From MRBY01 sp943371005 (GTDB taxonomy: Bacteria > Cyanobacteriota > Cyanobacteriia > Cyanobacteriales > MRBY01), in assembly GCA_943371005.1 (NCBI GenBank), contig CALRTB020000009.1, forward strand, positions 62,001-126,000: a stretch of DNA of 64,000 bases. The letters are read 5' to 3'. A program made the position numbers and the translations under genes. The notes below the pieces were generated by a model, which was not told the DNA's origin, did no database searches, and was given only the letters and a program-made list of their open reading frames with translations. Positions 16,869 through 25,764 of the stretch are shown in pieces (within the stretch, counting starts at the first letter, position 1; the number at the start of each line of letters is the position of its first letter).

Positions 16869-19814
16869 ATGACTATTGCATCTCCAGGCGATCGCCATCT
16901 GCCCTATGCAGGGTTGACGGCCGAACAAGTTCAGGCGAATCGTACCGAATATGGCGCAAATGTTTTAACTCCGCCCCAACGGCGTCCCTGGTGGCAACTC
17001 TTTTTAGAAAAGTTCGCGGATCCGGTCATCCGCATTCTGATGATTGCAGCAGCCGTGGCCCTCGCGGTGGGCGTGCTGCGGGGGGAATATGCCGAAGGCC
17101 TGGGGATTATTGTCGCGATCTTGTTAGCCACTGTGGTTGCTTTTTTTAATGAATTCAAAGCCAACCAAGAATTTGCCCTCCTCAACCACGTTTACGACCA
17201 AGTTATGGTTAAGGTGATTCGCGAGGCCCAGTATCACAGTCTACCGCGCCAGGATTTGGTGGTAGGCGACATTATTTACATCGAACAGGGCCATGAAGTT
17301 CCCGCCGATGCCAAAATTCTTGAAAGTGTTTCCCTCCATATTGATCAAGCAAAGCTCACGGGGGAATCAGAACCCGTTAACAAATCAGCCCAAGCAGATC
17401 CTTTCCAAGTAGAGGCCGAGCAGTCTGCTTACCCGTTTAATTGTGTTTATCGCAGCACCATCGTCACCCAGGGCCATGGTTTTTGTGAGGTTATTGCCGT
17501 CGGCGATCGCACTGAAATTGGCAAGTTAGCCCAAGCCGTGGCCACCGTGGAAGATGATCCCAATACCCCCCTCAATCAACAACTCGAAACCCTGAGTAAA
17601 GCGATTGGGGTAGTGGGTTTAACCGTCGCCCTCTTGACGTTTATTGCCCTGCTCATCCGGGGTCTCCTTACCCAAGAACTGATGCTGACAGGCTCCCAAG
17701 GATATGTGATGGCCTGTTTACTGGGGGCGATCGCCGTAATGTCAGCCCCCGTATGGCTACCGGTACTCGAAGATGGCCAAGAACTACTCGAACGCCTGGG
17801 AACCTTACCCAAAGTTTTAGATGTTCCGATTCCTGCGGCCCTGAAAAATACCCTCTTAATGTTGCTTGGGGGTAGCCTCTGGTTAGGAAGCAGCCTCGGC
17901 TATGGTGTTGCCACCCATTGGATCTCCCCCACGGTGGGAGAATGGCTTCCCCTAGAGGTGGGGCTGGCCCTCCTTAATTACTTTATGGTGGCCGTGACAA
18001 TTATCGTCGTGGCCGTGCCGGAAGGATTGGCCATGAGTGTCACCCTATCTTTGGCCTACAGTATGCGGCGCATGACCGCAGAGAATAATCTGGTGCGGCG
18101 GATGCATGCCTGTGAGACCATTGGCGCAACCACCGTGATCTGCTCCGATAAAACCGGGACATTGACCTGTAATCAAATGCACGTCCATGAAACCTGTATC
18201 CCTGGGCTGGTGGATGCTGAACCAGAGCAAGCGGCCCACATCCGCCAGGTGCTCGCTGAGGCGATCGCCGCCAACAGTACCGCGGACCTAGAGTACGCCA
18301 CCCAAGCATTACCCACGGTCATTGGTAATGCCACAGAAGGAGCCCTTTTACTTTGGCTCGATCGGCAAAACCTCGATTATCTCGACTACCGTTACAATTT
18401 CGACCTCAGTTCCCAGGGAGCATTTTCTGCCGAAAAAAAGTACATGACAAGCCTCGGCAAATCGCCAATTTTGCAAGAGGAAGTTCTATACGTTAAAGGC
18501 GCTCCAGAAGTCGTGCTCAAGCGCTGCGATTATCAATTGGGGGCTGGCGGGGTTGTGCCCCTCACCGAACGAGCCAATATTATCAAAACGCTCCAAGACT
18601 ATCAAAGCCGGGGGATGCGTACCCTGGGTTTTGCCTACCGTCCCCTGGGAAATCTCAAGCATTTTAAAATCACAGAAATCGAACGGCACCTGGTATGGCT
18701 TGGTTTTTTTGCGATTATTGATCCCCTGCGGGACGATGTCCCCGCCGCCGTTAAAGCCTGTCTCCGTGCCGGTATTCAGGTCAAAATTGTCACCGGAGAT
18801 AGTCCCCAAACGGCTCGGGAAATTGGCCGACAAATTGGTCTCTGGCACCACACAGAAGATGTCAATTTTGAACGCTTACATCTGACGGGGTCGCAGTTTG
18901 CCGCTATGGATGATGACACCGCACGGGAAGCCGTAAAGTCCTTGAAAATTCTCTCCCGTGCTTGTCCCTTAGATAAATTACGCTTGGTGAAGTTGCTCCA
19001 ACAAACGGGAGAAGTAGTCGGTGTAACAGGGGATGGGACGAATGATGCGGCGGCCCTCAAACAGGCCCAGGTCGGTCTGGCTATGGGGAGTGGTACGGCG
19101 ATCGCCAAGGAAGCCAGTGACATTATTCTTTTGGATGATTCTTTTAGCAGCATTGTCAATGCGGTACTCTGGGGGCGATCGCTCTACGAAAATATCCAAA
19201 AATTTCTTCTCTTTCAGCTCACCATTAACGTGGTGGCCCTGGGGACAGCCCTTTTGGGGCCATTTATTGGCATCGAGCTCCCCCTAACGGTGACCCAAAT
19301 GCTGTGGGTCAATTTAATTATGGATACCTTTGCTGCCCTGGCCTTGGCCACGGAACCGCCCAATCCAGAAGTCCTGGAGCGATCGCCCCGTCAAGCCGAT
19401 GCGTTTATCATCACCGGGCCCATGGCTAAACAAATTGCCTTTTTGGGGTGTGGATTCTTGGTGCTGATGGTGGGCATTTTGGAATATGAAATGCGCGATG
19501 GCACCATCAATACCTATGAGCTTTCCATCTTTTTTGCGATTTTCGTCTTTCTGCAACTGTGGAATCTATTTAATGCCCGCTGTTTTGGACTTTCAATCTC
19601 TGCCTTTACAGGGCTCTCGAAAAATCCGGCTTTTAGTGCCATCATTGCCACTATTTTTATCGGTCAAGTGGCGATGGTGCAGTGGGGCAGCAGTGCCTTT
19701 CGTACTGTTCCTATAAGCTGTCGCGATTGGCTATGGATCATCGGGGGAACATCTTTTGTGCTGTGGTTCGGGGAAATTTGGCGCAAAGTGCAAGGCTCTG
19801 TCCAGAAATCTTGA
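16869..19814 (+). CDS. Calcium-type cation-transporting P-type ATPase
   Basis: Ion pump of about 981 residues. It shows the actuator motif KLTGESEPV, the phosphorylation site ICSDKTGTLTCNQ with Asp427, the P-domain hinge VTGDGTNDAAALKQAQVG and six C-terminal spans. The membrane motif VAVPEGLAMSVTLSLAYSM (PEGLA in place of PEGLP) and the early PVIRILMIAAAVAL helix are closest to plasma-membrane Ca2+ pumps (type IIB) and to cyanobacterial PacL/Pma relatives. An expanded segment before the PEGL helix contains extra hydrophobic stretches (about 275-360). ATG at 16869 gives the canonical N-terminus; GTG at 16797 would add 24 residues that look non-homologous. Confidence 0.88.
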   Translation: MTIASPGDRHLPYAGLTAEQVQANRTEYGANVLTPPQRRPWWQLFLEKFADPVIRILMIAAAVALAVGVLRGEYAEGLGIIVAILLATVVAFFNEFKANQEFALLNHVYDQVMVKVIREAQYHSLPRQDLVVGDIIYIEQGHEVPADAKILESVSLHIDQAKLTGESEPVNKSAQADPFQVEAEQSAYPFNCVYRSTIVTQGHGFCEVIAVGDRTEIGKLAQAVATVEDDPNTPLNQQLETLSKAIGVVGLTVALLTFIALLIRGLLTQELMLTGSQGYVMACLLGAIAVMSAPVWLPVLEDGQELLERLGTLPKVLDVPIPAALKNTLLMLLGGSLWLGSSLGYGVATHWISPTVGEWLPLEVGLALLNYFMVAVTIIVVAVPEGLAMSVTLSLAYSMRRMTAENNLVRRMHACETIGATTVICSDKTGTLTCNQMHVHETCIPGLVDAEPEQAAHIRQVLAEAIAANSTADLEYATQALPTVIGNATEGALLLWLDRQNLDYLDYRYNFDLSSQGAFSAEKKYMTSLGKSPILQEEVLYVKGAPEVVLKRCDYQLGAGGVVPLTERANIIKTLQDYQSRGMRTLGFAYRPLGNLKHFKITEIERHLVWLGFFAIIDPLRDDVPAAVKACLRAGIQVKIVTGDSPQTAREIGRQIGLWHHTEDVNFERLHLTGSQFAAMDDDTAREAVKSLKILSRACPLDKLRLVKLLQQTGEVVGVTGDGTNDAAALKQAQVGLAMGSGTAIAKEASDIILLDDSFSSIVNAVLWGRSLYENIQKFLLFQLTINVVALGTALLGPFIGIELPLTVTQMLWVNLIMDTFAALALATEPPNPEVLERSPRQADAFIITGPMAKQIAFLGCGFLVLMVGILEYEMRDGTINTYELSIFFAIFVFLQLWNLFNARCFGLSISAFTGLSKNPAFSAIIATIFIGQVAMVQWGSSAFRTVPISCRDWLWIIGGTSFVLWFGEIWRKVQGSVQKS

Positions 19815-20312
19815 TCACTGCCGCCAACCAAACCAACTCCGCCACCGCTGGAAGCGATCGCCCTGGTGTTTTTGGGCCATATGCTGGGCTAATTCTGCCC
19901 GTTGGGCGGGGGTGAGCACGGCGCGAATGTCCAACATCTGCTGAAAATGGAGATCTGCTAAATCCTGGCGCAGGTTTGTAATGGTGCGATGTTGAGTTTC
20001 TAATTGGTTGCGGGTGGTGGTGCTATTACGCATTAATATCCGCATCGTATTTTTTGCCTGTTGAACTGCCGCCCGTTTTGCCCCCATTTGGCTACGGTAA
20101 TTGGCGCGAATTCCTTGAATTTGTTGTTTTTGAGCGGCACTGAGGTCGAGCTTGTCAATGAGATCTGCTTCTCGATCTTCCCCTTGGCTCACGAGGACTG
20201 GTGCTGGGGAAACCGTGAAGTTGGTCGCTTTCGTGGTTGAGTCGGCGATCGCCATTTCCCCTGTCAACGAAAGGGCCACCGCAGAAGCCATCAATACTTG
20301 TTTTTTTAACAT
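19815..20312 (-). CDS. Spy/CpxP-like periplasmic protein (LTXXQ family)
   Basis: Secreted all-helical protein of 165 residues. A signal peptide (LMASAVALSLTGEMAIA) precedes a Spy/CpxP-like region with two LTxxQ-type motifs: LDLSAAQKQQIQGIR near residue 55 and AVLTPAQRAELAQHM near residue 130, with a long basic helix between them. Spy/CpxP proteins act as periplasmic chaperones or stress sensors. The gene is the last of a three-gene set read after an ECF sigma factor and its predicted anti-sigma factor, which suggests it is part of an envelope-stress response. It meets the P-ATPase gene tail to tail with no gap. Confidence 0.8.
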   Translation of the reverse strand: MLKKQVLMASAVALSLTGEMAIADSTTKATNFTVSPAPVLVSQGEDREADLIDKLDLSAAQKQQIQGIRANYRSQMGAKRAAVQQAKNTMRILMRNSTTTRNQLETQHRTITNLRQDLADLHFQQMLDIRAVLTPAQRAELAQHMAQKHQGDRFQRWRSWFGWRQ

Positions 20313-20366
20313 TGAAATTTATCTCCAAAACTAATCACAGATTCCTGAGGGATATCTTGCGAGGAA

Positions 20367-20789
20367 CTAAGGATAAGTATCGACAACAAAATCAACATAC
20401 TCATAGGACAGTTCCTGTTCCTGATAGAGATGCTCCCCAAAGGAGTAAGACCAACTTTCTTCGAGAAAAGCCTCTAGTTCTTCATCGGCTCCCTCGGCGA
20501 TCGCCTTTGGCTGGGGTTGTTCAGATCTCCCCCAATACTGTTGTGGCATCACCTCTGGCAGTGCCCCAAATTCCTGGTGCAGTTGTCCGTGGCCGACCAC
20601 AAGCACGAGCCCGGCAGCAATCATTGCTGGAAACCACCATTTCCCCTGGGATGCGGCTGCCAGGTTTGATGGTTCTGTTTGGTTGAGTCGCGCCAAAAGC
20701 CTTTCTTCGTGATCCACTGGTGGCGGTGGCCCGTAGGGTTCGTGGTTCTTTAAAAACCGAATTAAGTTGTCATGGTCATGGAAATTCAT
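20367..20789 (-). CDS. Predicted membrane-bound anti-sigma factor
   Basis: A 140-residue protein with a cytoplasmic N-terminus (residues 1-48), one span WWFPAMIAAGLVLVVG (about 51-66) and an acidic extracytoplasmic tail. There is no HxxxCxxC zinc motif, so it is not a ZAS-type anti-sigma factor. Identification rests on context: its start overlaps the sigma factor stop by 4 bases (ATGA), the classic arrangement of ECF sigma/anti-sigma pairs, and the Spy-like gene follows 54 bases later. The function is therefore inferred. Confidence 0.65.
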   Translation of the reverse strand: MNFHDHDNLIRFLKNHEPYGPPPPVDHEERLLARLNQTEPSNLAAASQGKWWFPAMIAAGLVLVVGHGQLHQEFGALPEVMPQQYWGRSEQPQPKAIAEGADEELEAFLEESWSYSFGEHLYQEQELSYEYVDFVVDTYP

Positions 20790-21385
20790 AGACTGACTCC
20801 TTGGGTTTCTAAAAATTGACGCAGCGATCGCCGGGCATGGTGGAGACGAGATTTCACCGTTCCTGGCGGAATCCCAAGAATTTCGGCCACCTCTTTTTGG
20901 GGCAAATCCTTAAGATCATGGAGCACCAAGACCGCTCGATGTTCCAAGCTTAACGATTGCAAACCCTGCTGTACCAAATCCTGATAATAAATTTGACTCA
21001 GCCCCTCCGGCCCAGGATCTGCCACCGCACCAATTTGCGCCTCTAAGCCTGTGATTAAGGTCATCTGCTTTGCAAATCGTCGCCGTTGATCCGTCGCCAC
21101 ATTCCAAGTAATGCGGTACAGCCAAGTCGCAAAATAGTCCGGGTTTTTGAGGCGCGGTAGCCCCTGCCAGGCCTTTAAAAAAACCTCTTGCACTAAATCA
21201 TCCAAGAGCGCCACCCCACAGAGTTGATACAGGGTAGACCGCACCTTATGGTGATAGCGTCGGTACAAGATTCGGAAACTTTGGCGATCGCGCCGCCCCC
21301 GAATAGACCCTATTCTTCCTTGGCAAAGACAAACCAATTCCCTATCCGAAATAGCAGTAGGGTGGTCAACAGCTTGATCGGGCAT
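20786..21385 (-). CDS. ECF RNA polymerase sigma factor
   Basis: Group 4 (extracytoplasmic function) sigma factor of 199 residues. Region 2 is visible as LDDLVQEVFLKAWQGL and ATWLYRITWNVATDQRRR (promoter -10 recognition), and region 4 as LSLEHRAVLVLHDLK and QKEVAEILGIPPGTVKSRL (-35 recognition helix-turn-helix). ATG at 21385. Translationally coupled to the membrane anti-sigma gene, so release by an envelope signal is likely. It may correspond to one of the cyanobacterial SigG/H/I group, but I cannot say which. Confidence 0.92.
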   Translation of the reverse strand: MPDQAVDHPTAISDRELVCLCQGRIGSIRGRRDRQSFRILYRRYHHKVRSTLYQLCGVALLDDLVQEVFLKAWQGLPRLKNPDYFATWLYRITWNVATDQRRRFAKQMTLITGLEAQIGAVADPGPEGLSQIYYQDLVQQGLQSLSLEHRAVLVLHDLKDLPQKEVAEILGIPPGTVKSRLHHARRSLRQFLETQGVSL

Positions 21386-21532
21386 ATCCCTCTCCAGTCA
21401 TCGCACGCCCCTTTAGACTCAACCTTTACCCAAAAAGTTCAATCGGCTCAGAAAAAACTTGAATCAAGGTCTTGCCAAATTCAAAAACTGTGGCTACAAT
21501 GTTAAACCGTTGGAAGACAACGCTCCGCACAA

Positions 21533-21604
21533 TCCTCAGTAGCTCAGCGGTAGAGCGGTCGACTGTTAATCGATTGGTCGCAAGTTCGAATCTTGCCTGG
21601 GGAG
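21533..21604 (+). tRNA. tRNA-Asn (anticodon GTT)
   Basis: A 72-base cloverleaf. The acceptor arm pairs TCCTCAG with CTGGGGA (one G-U), the anticodon stem pairs GTCGA with TCGAT around the loop CTGTTAA (anticodon GTT at 21565-21567), and the T arm is GCAAG-TTCGAAT-CTTGC. G at 21604 is the discriminator base. CCA is not encoded. Confidence 0.97.
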
Positions 21605-21819
21605 TACCAAAATTAAATCGCCGATTAAGCTACCAGCTAATCCATTGACTGGATAGTTAAATTCTAGGTTTAGGTTCGTTCCTATGGGTTTGTTCTGGAA
21701 CCAAAAAGAGTTATAGGCCACCGTCCTGTTATTTTACGGCTCCAGTCAGTGGGATTCATGCTGAATTCGAAGGATAGGGGTAGTCTAGTAGAAGGTTTTT
21801 GATTTCCGCCTACAGCACG

Positions 21820-24198
21820 ATGACATCTCCCTCTCCCCAACGCCTCAAACCGAAATCCTTTGCGGATCTAGTGGCCCAATTTCGTAATTTTCCCAAACCC
21901 CAGAGCGAAGATTCAGCACTTTTACGGGCTTTGGTACAGCTATTGGTGGTTGTCGGCATTATTGCGACGGATGTGGCCTCAGAAGGCAATATGATCTGGT
22001 TTGGCTGGCCGATCAGTGTTTTAGCGGTGCCCTTAACGCTCTTGGGGGGAGTTTGGAGTTGGCAAAACCGTCAGAAGGCGAATGTGGGCGCGAAATTTTT
22101 TATTGCCATCGGCATGTTGGGCATGCTGTTGCTCTTTTTCCGGAATCTGTATGCCAATTTAAACGATACTCGCTTGGTGTTGGCGGAGCTTCTCATTCAA
22201 CTGCAAATTCTCCACAGCTTCGATTTGCCCCGCCGGAAGGATCTGGGGTATTCGATGGTGATTGGCCTCATCCTGTTGGGTGTGGCTGGCACTGTTTCTC
22301 AAACGTTAACCTTTGCGCCCTGGTTAATTTTATTTTTGGCGATCGCCCTCCCGGTTTTAGTCTTAGATTACCGTTCACGCCTCGGTCTAGCGGGTTTAGA
22401 GACAATCCTGTGGCCACAGCGCTCCAGTGCCCGTAAAGGCCGCGCTAATCTCCTAAAAAATTCTCCTTTGTCACCCAAACGCCTGGGCGCAATTTTAGGG
22501 ATTACGTTGGTGCTAGGTCTGGGACTCTTTAGCATCATGCCCCGTTTCCCTGGCTATCAACTCAGCACTTTGCCTGTGAGTTTGCCCGCCGATGCCCCTG
22601 AAAATGAACGTTTCAGTCCCACCAACCTCAGCTTAGTCAACCCTGGTTACGAGGGAAGTGAAAATACTGATGGTGCGACCTTTGGGAATAGTCCGGGTAG
22701 TGGGGAAGGTACTGGCGAGGGCAGCAGTCCCAGTGAAGGTCAAGGGGAACTCGATAAAACCCAGTACTACGGTTTCAATAGCAAAATCAATCAAAATCTC
22801 CGGGGTGAGATGGAAAAGGTGCTGGTGATGCGGGTGCGATCGCAGGCTCCTGGTTTTTGGCGCGTGATGTCCTTTGACCGGTACACAGGCCAGGGCTGGG
22901 AAGTCACCAATGCCGATGATTTGCAACTCACGGAGCGTTCCCGGTGGGCGGGTCGTTTTTTCCTGACGCCTTTTATTCCCAACTCAGCAGAAAAGAAAAA
23001 GATTATCCAGAGCTATACTGCCGTACTATCTTTGCCGAATATCGTCCCGGCGATGCAGTATCCGACGGAACTTTACTTTCCAACGGCGGAGATTGGTCAA
23101 GATCCAGAGGGCAATTTGCGATCGCCTTTAGGACTTTTAGAAGGCTTAACCTATACCGTTATTTCTAAAGTGCCCTACCGTAATCGGACGGAATTGGCGG
23201 CAGCGGGGACGAACTATCCGTCATTTGTCACGGAGAAATATTTAGACGTTCCCCCAGCAATAAAAGCAGAGGTACAGGCCGTGGCGGAGGAGATTCTTTC
23301 CCAGGCCAATAGTCCGATTACTTCCCCCTACGAAAAGGCCCTCTACCTCGCCCAAGGTTTGAAACAGCGTTTCCCCCAGGCCCAAGAAATTCCCTTCTTC
23401 GCAGACGATGAAGACCTCGTTGAAGCCTTCTTGTTTAAATACAAAGGGGGCTACGCCGATCATTACGCGACAGTCCTCACAATTATGTTGCGTTCTATTG
23501 GGATTCCAGCCCGGTTTGCGACAGGATTTGACCAGGGGGATTTTAATCCATTTACGGGTTATTATCTCGTCCACAACACCGATGCCCATGCTGTCACCGA
23601 AGCCTATTTTCCGGGCCAGGGTTGGTTTGCGTTCAATCCCTTACCGGGCTATGAGGTTGTTCCGCCTTCCTTTGAAGATAGCGGCGCTTTTGGCGTATTG
23701 AGATCCTTTTGGCGCTGGGTTGCGGGTTGGGTACCCTCGCCGATCCTTGGCTTCTTTGAGGGGCTTTGGTTTACGGCCTTGAAAATACTGGGCTATATGG
23801 TTTCGCGATTGTGGGGCTTTGTTTCTAGTGGTCTCGTTGGGGCGGTTACCGGGGCGATCGCCGTTGTTGTTGCCAGCATGGGCGGCTGGTTTGTCATTAA
23901 GCAAATTCGTAGTTGGTTCCAGCGGCGACGTTTTGCCCAATTACCCATGATGGAACAGCTTTATCAACAAATGCTCTTACTGCTCCAAAATAAAGGGCAC
24001 CAGAAACAACGGACTCAAACCCCGTGGGAATTTTTGCGGGCGATTCAACAGCAATACCGTCCCGAAACCCTAGAGATTTTAACGGAACTAACCGAAGCCT
24101 ATGTCAACTGGCGCTATGGTGAACAGCCAGCCAATACAGACTACCTCAGGCAGCAACTCAAGCGCCTGCAACGTTCATTCTATCGAGGTCAATCTTAA
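21820..24198 (+). CDS. Transglutaminase-like membrane protein (TgpA/DUF3488-DUF4129 type), probably inactive
   Basis: A 792-residue membrane protein. The N-terminal third is a bundle of hydrophobic spans (TgpA N-terminal domain), followed by a Gly/Ser/Glu-rich linker, a transglutaminase-like domain (about residues 490-610), another span near 680 and a C-terminal DUF4129-like tail. In the catalytic domain the usual Cys of G-x-C-E-H is Ala546 (GGYADHYATV), the His is kept (His590, TDAHAV) and the usual Asp is Asn606 (FNPLPG). Protease or transglutaminase chemistry is therefore unlikely. ATG at 21820 is preferred over a TTG seven codons upstream. Confidence 0.85.
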   Translation: MTSPSPQRLKPKSFADLVAQFRNFPKPQSEDSALLRALVQLLVVVGIIATDVASEGNMIWFGWPISVLAVPLTLLGGVWSWQNRQKANVGAKFFIAIGMLGMLLLFFRNLYANLNDTRLVLAELLIQLQILHSFDLPRRKDLGYSMVIGLILLGVAGTVSQTLTFAPWLILFLAIALPVLVLDYRSRLGLAGLETILWPQRSSARKGRANLLKNSPLSPKRLGAILGITLVLGLGLFSIMPRFPGYQLSTLPVSLPADAPENERFSPTNLSLVNPGYEGSENTDGATFGNSPGSGEGTGEGSSPSEGQGELDKTQYYGFNSKINQNLRGEMEKVLVMRVRSQAPGFWRVMSFDRYTGQGWEVTNADDLQLTERSRWAGRFFLTPFIPNSAEKKKIIQSYTAVLSLPNIVPAMQYPTELYFPTAEIGQDPEGNLRSPLGLLEGLTYTVISKVPYRNRTELAAAGTNYPSFVTEKYLDVPPAIKAEVQAVAEEILSQANSPITSPYEKALYLAQGLKQRFPQAQEIPFFADDEDLVEAFLFKYKGGYADHYATVLTIMLRSIGIPARFATGFDQGDFNPFTGYYLVHNTDAHAVTEAYFPGQGWFAFNPLPGYEVVPPSFEDSGAFGVLRSFWRWVAGWVPSPILGFFEGLWFTALKILGYMVSRLWGFVSSGLVGAVTGAIAVVVASMGGWFVIKQIRSWFQRRRFAQLPMMEQLYQQMLLLLQNKGHQKQRTQTPWEFLRAIQQQYRPETLEILTELTEAYVNWRYGEQPANTDYLRQQLKRLQRSFYRGQS

Positions 24199-24200
24199 AA

Positions 24201-24287
24201 CGGAGAGGGGGGGATTCGAACCCCCGACTGAGTTGCCCCAGTAACGGTTTTCGAGACCGCCGCATTCAACCACTCTGCCACCTCTCC
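24201..24287 (-). tRNA. tRNA-Ser (anticodon CGA)
   Basis: On the minus strand an 87-base class II tRNA: acceptor GGAGAGG/CCTCTCC with discriminator G, D arm GGCAGAGTGG, anticodon loop CTCGAAA (anticodon CGA), the long serine-type variable arm, and T arm GGGGG-TTCGAAT-CCCCC. It is tail to tail with the transglutaminase-like gene. Confidence 0.96.
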
Positions 24288-24468
24288 AGGGGCCTAAACT
24301 ATTCTAAGCACAATTCAGGGTCTTGGCTAGTCCAATTACAGTAAAGCGCCCAAAAGTTATTTGCACTCAAAATAGACAAAATAAAAGCTAAAGAAGTTAA
24401 AAAGATTACATTTTCCCAATGATCCCCGCGCTAGGTTAGCAATACCCTCCGATTGCTTATCAAGCTAG

Positions 24469-24495
24469 ACCGTCCCCACCCAGTGGCGGTTTTTT
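24469..24495 (+). terminator. Possible rho-independent terminator or attenuator
   Basis: A stem of ACCG/CGGT and CCAC/GTGG with a small bulge and a CCA loop is followed directly by a T run. It lies about 80 bases before the NADH dehydrogenase start, in the same direction. It could end a leader transcript or a read-through from upstream. Confidence 0.4.
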
Positions 24496-24576
24496 ATTGT
24501 CCAACGGCTGGCCCCCTCGACTGGGAAATTAAGGCACAATAGTTAAACGTTGCCCGCCCTCACCTTTTATTTCTCC

Positions 24577-25758
24577 ATGAGTCAGTCCCACATCGTCATC
24601 ATCGGCGGCGGTTTCGCCGGACTCTACACGGCTCTCCGTCTGTTGCAATTTCCTTGGGAAACCTCCCAACGGCCAGAGATCACTTTAATCGATCGCCAGG
24701 ATCACTTTGTTTTTAGTCCTCTCCTCTACGAATTGATCACTGAGGAAATGCAGCCCTGGGAAGTGGCTCCCACCTACACGGAGTTGTTACGCCATGGCCC
24801 GGTGAAATTTGTCCAAGCCCAAGTACAAACCATTGACCCGGAGCAAAAAACTGTTGTCTGTGGCGATCGCCAAATCACCTATGACTACCTGGTGATTGCT
24901 GCTGGGGGCACAACAAAATTTGTAGATTTGCCTGGGATCAAGGAATACGCCCTACCTTTTAAAACCCTCAATGATGCCCTCCGCCTCAAGGAAAAATTGC
25001 GGGCCTTGGAAACCAGTGCAGCGGAAAAAATTCGCATTGCCATTGTTGGGGGTGGCTACAGTGGCGTGGAATTGGCCTGTAAATTGGCGGATCGCTTAGG
25101 CGATCGCGGGCGGCTACGAATCATTGATCGCGGCGATGAAATCCTAAAAAATGCCCCCAAATTCAACCAACAAGCTGCCAAGGAAGCCCTGGAAGAACGG
25201 GGGATTTGGGTAGACTACGCCACGGAGGTCACCGAAGTCACCGCCGATAGCCTGAGCCTGCGCTACAAAGGGGAAGTGGATACCATTCCCGCTGACCTCG
25301 TGTTGTGGACTGGCGGAACGGCGATCGCCCCTTGGGTGAAGGATCTCGCCCTGCCCCACGCAGACAATGGCAAACTAGAGGCCAATGCTCAATTACAGAT
25401 CCAAGACCATCCCAACATTTTCGCCCTTGGGGATGTTGCCCAGACAGACGAAACCTTACCAATGACGGCTCAGGTGGCGATTCAGCAGGCCGATGTGTGC
25501 GCCTGGAACCTGCGGAGCCTGATTACAGATAAGCCTCTGTTGCCCTTTAAGTTCTTTAATCTCGGTGAAATGCTCACCCTTGGCGAAAATAATGCCACCC
25601 TCAGCGGCTTGGGCCTCGAACTTGAAGGGAACCTCGCCCATGTGGCCCGGCGCTTGGTTTATCTCTACCGTTTGCCCACCTGGGAACATCAAGTGCAGGT
25701 GGGGCTTAATTGGCTCGTGCAACCCCTCGCAAAATTATTGGCTCAGTCAGCAAAGTAA
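24577..25758 (+). CDS. Type II NAD(P)H dehydrogenase (NDH-2 family flavoprotein)
   Basis: Single-subunit FAD enzyme of about 393 residues that passes electrons from NAD(P)H to quinone without proton pumping. The FAD-binding motif IVIIGGGFAGLYTALRLL is at the N-terminus, a second Rossmann motif IAIVGGGYSGVELACKLA near residue 155 binds the nicotinamide cofactor, and IFALGDVAQ near 285 closes on FAD. Cyanobacteria carry several paralogues (NdbA, NdbB, NdbC); NdbB has also been linked to phylloquinone synthesis. The paralogue cannot be fixed by eye. ATG at 24577 gives the flavin motif its usual distance; TTG at 24550 is less likely. A HAD gene follows after 6 bases. Confidence 0.88.
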   Translation: MSQSHIVIIGGGFAGLYTALRLLQFPWETSQRPEITLIDRQDHFVFSPLLYELITEEMQPWEVAPTYTELLRHGPVKFVQAQVQTIDPEQKTVVCGDRQITYDYLVIAAGGTTKFVDLPGIKEYALPFKTLNDALRLKEKLRALETSAAEKIRIAIVGGGYSGVELACKLADRLGDRGRLRIIDRGDEILKNAPKFNQQAAKEALEERGIWVDYATEVTEVTADSLSLRYKGEVDTIPADLVLWTGGTAIAPWVKDLALPHADNGKLEANAQLQIQDHPNIFALGDVAQTDETLPMTAQVAIQQADVCAWNLRSLITDKPLLPFKFFNLGEMLTLGENNATLSGLGLELEGNLAHVARRLVYLYRLPTWEHQVQVGLNWLVQPLAKLLAQSAK

Positions 25759-25764
25759 AAATTC

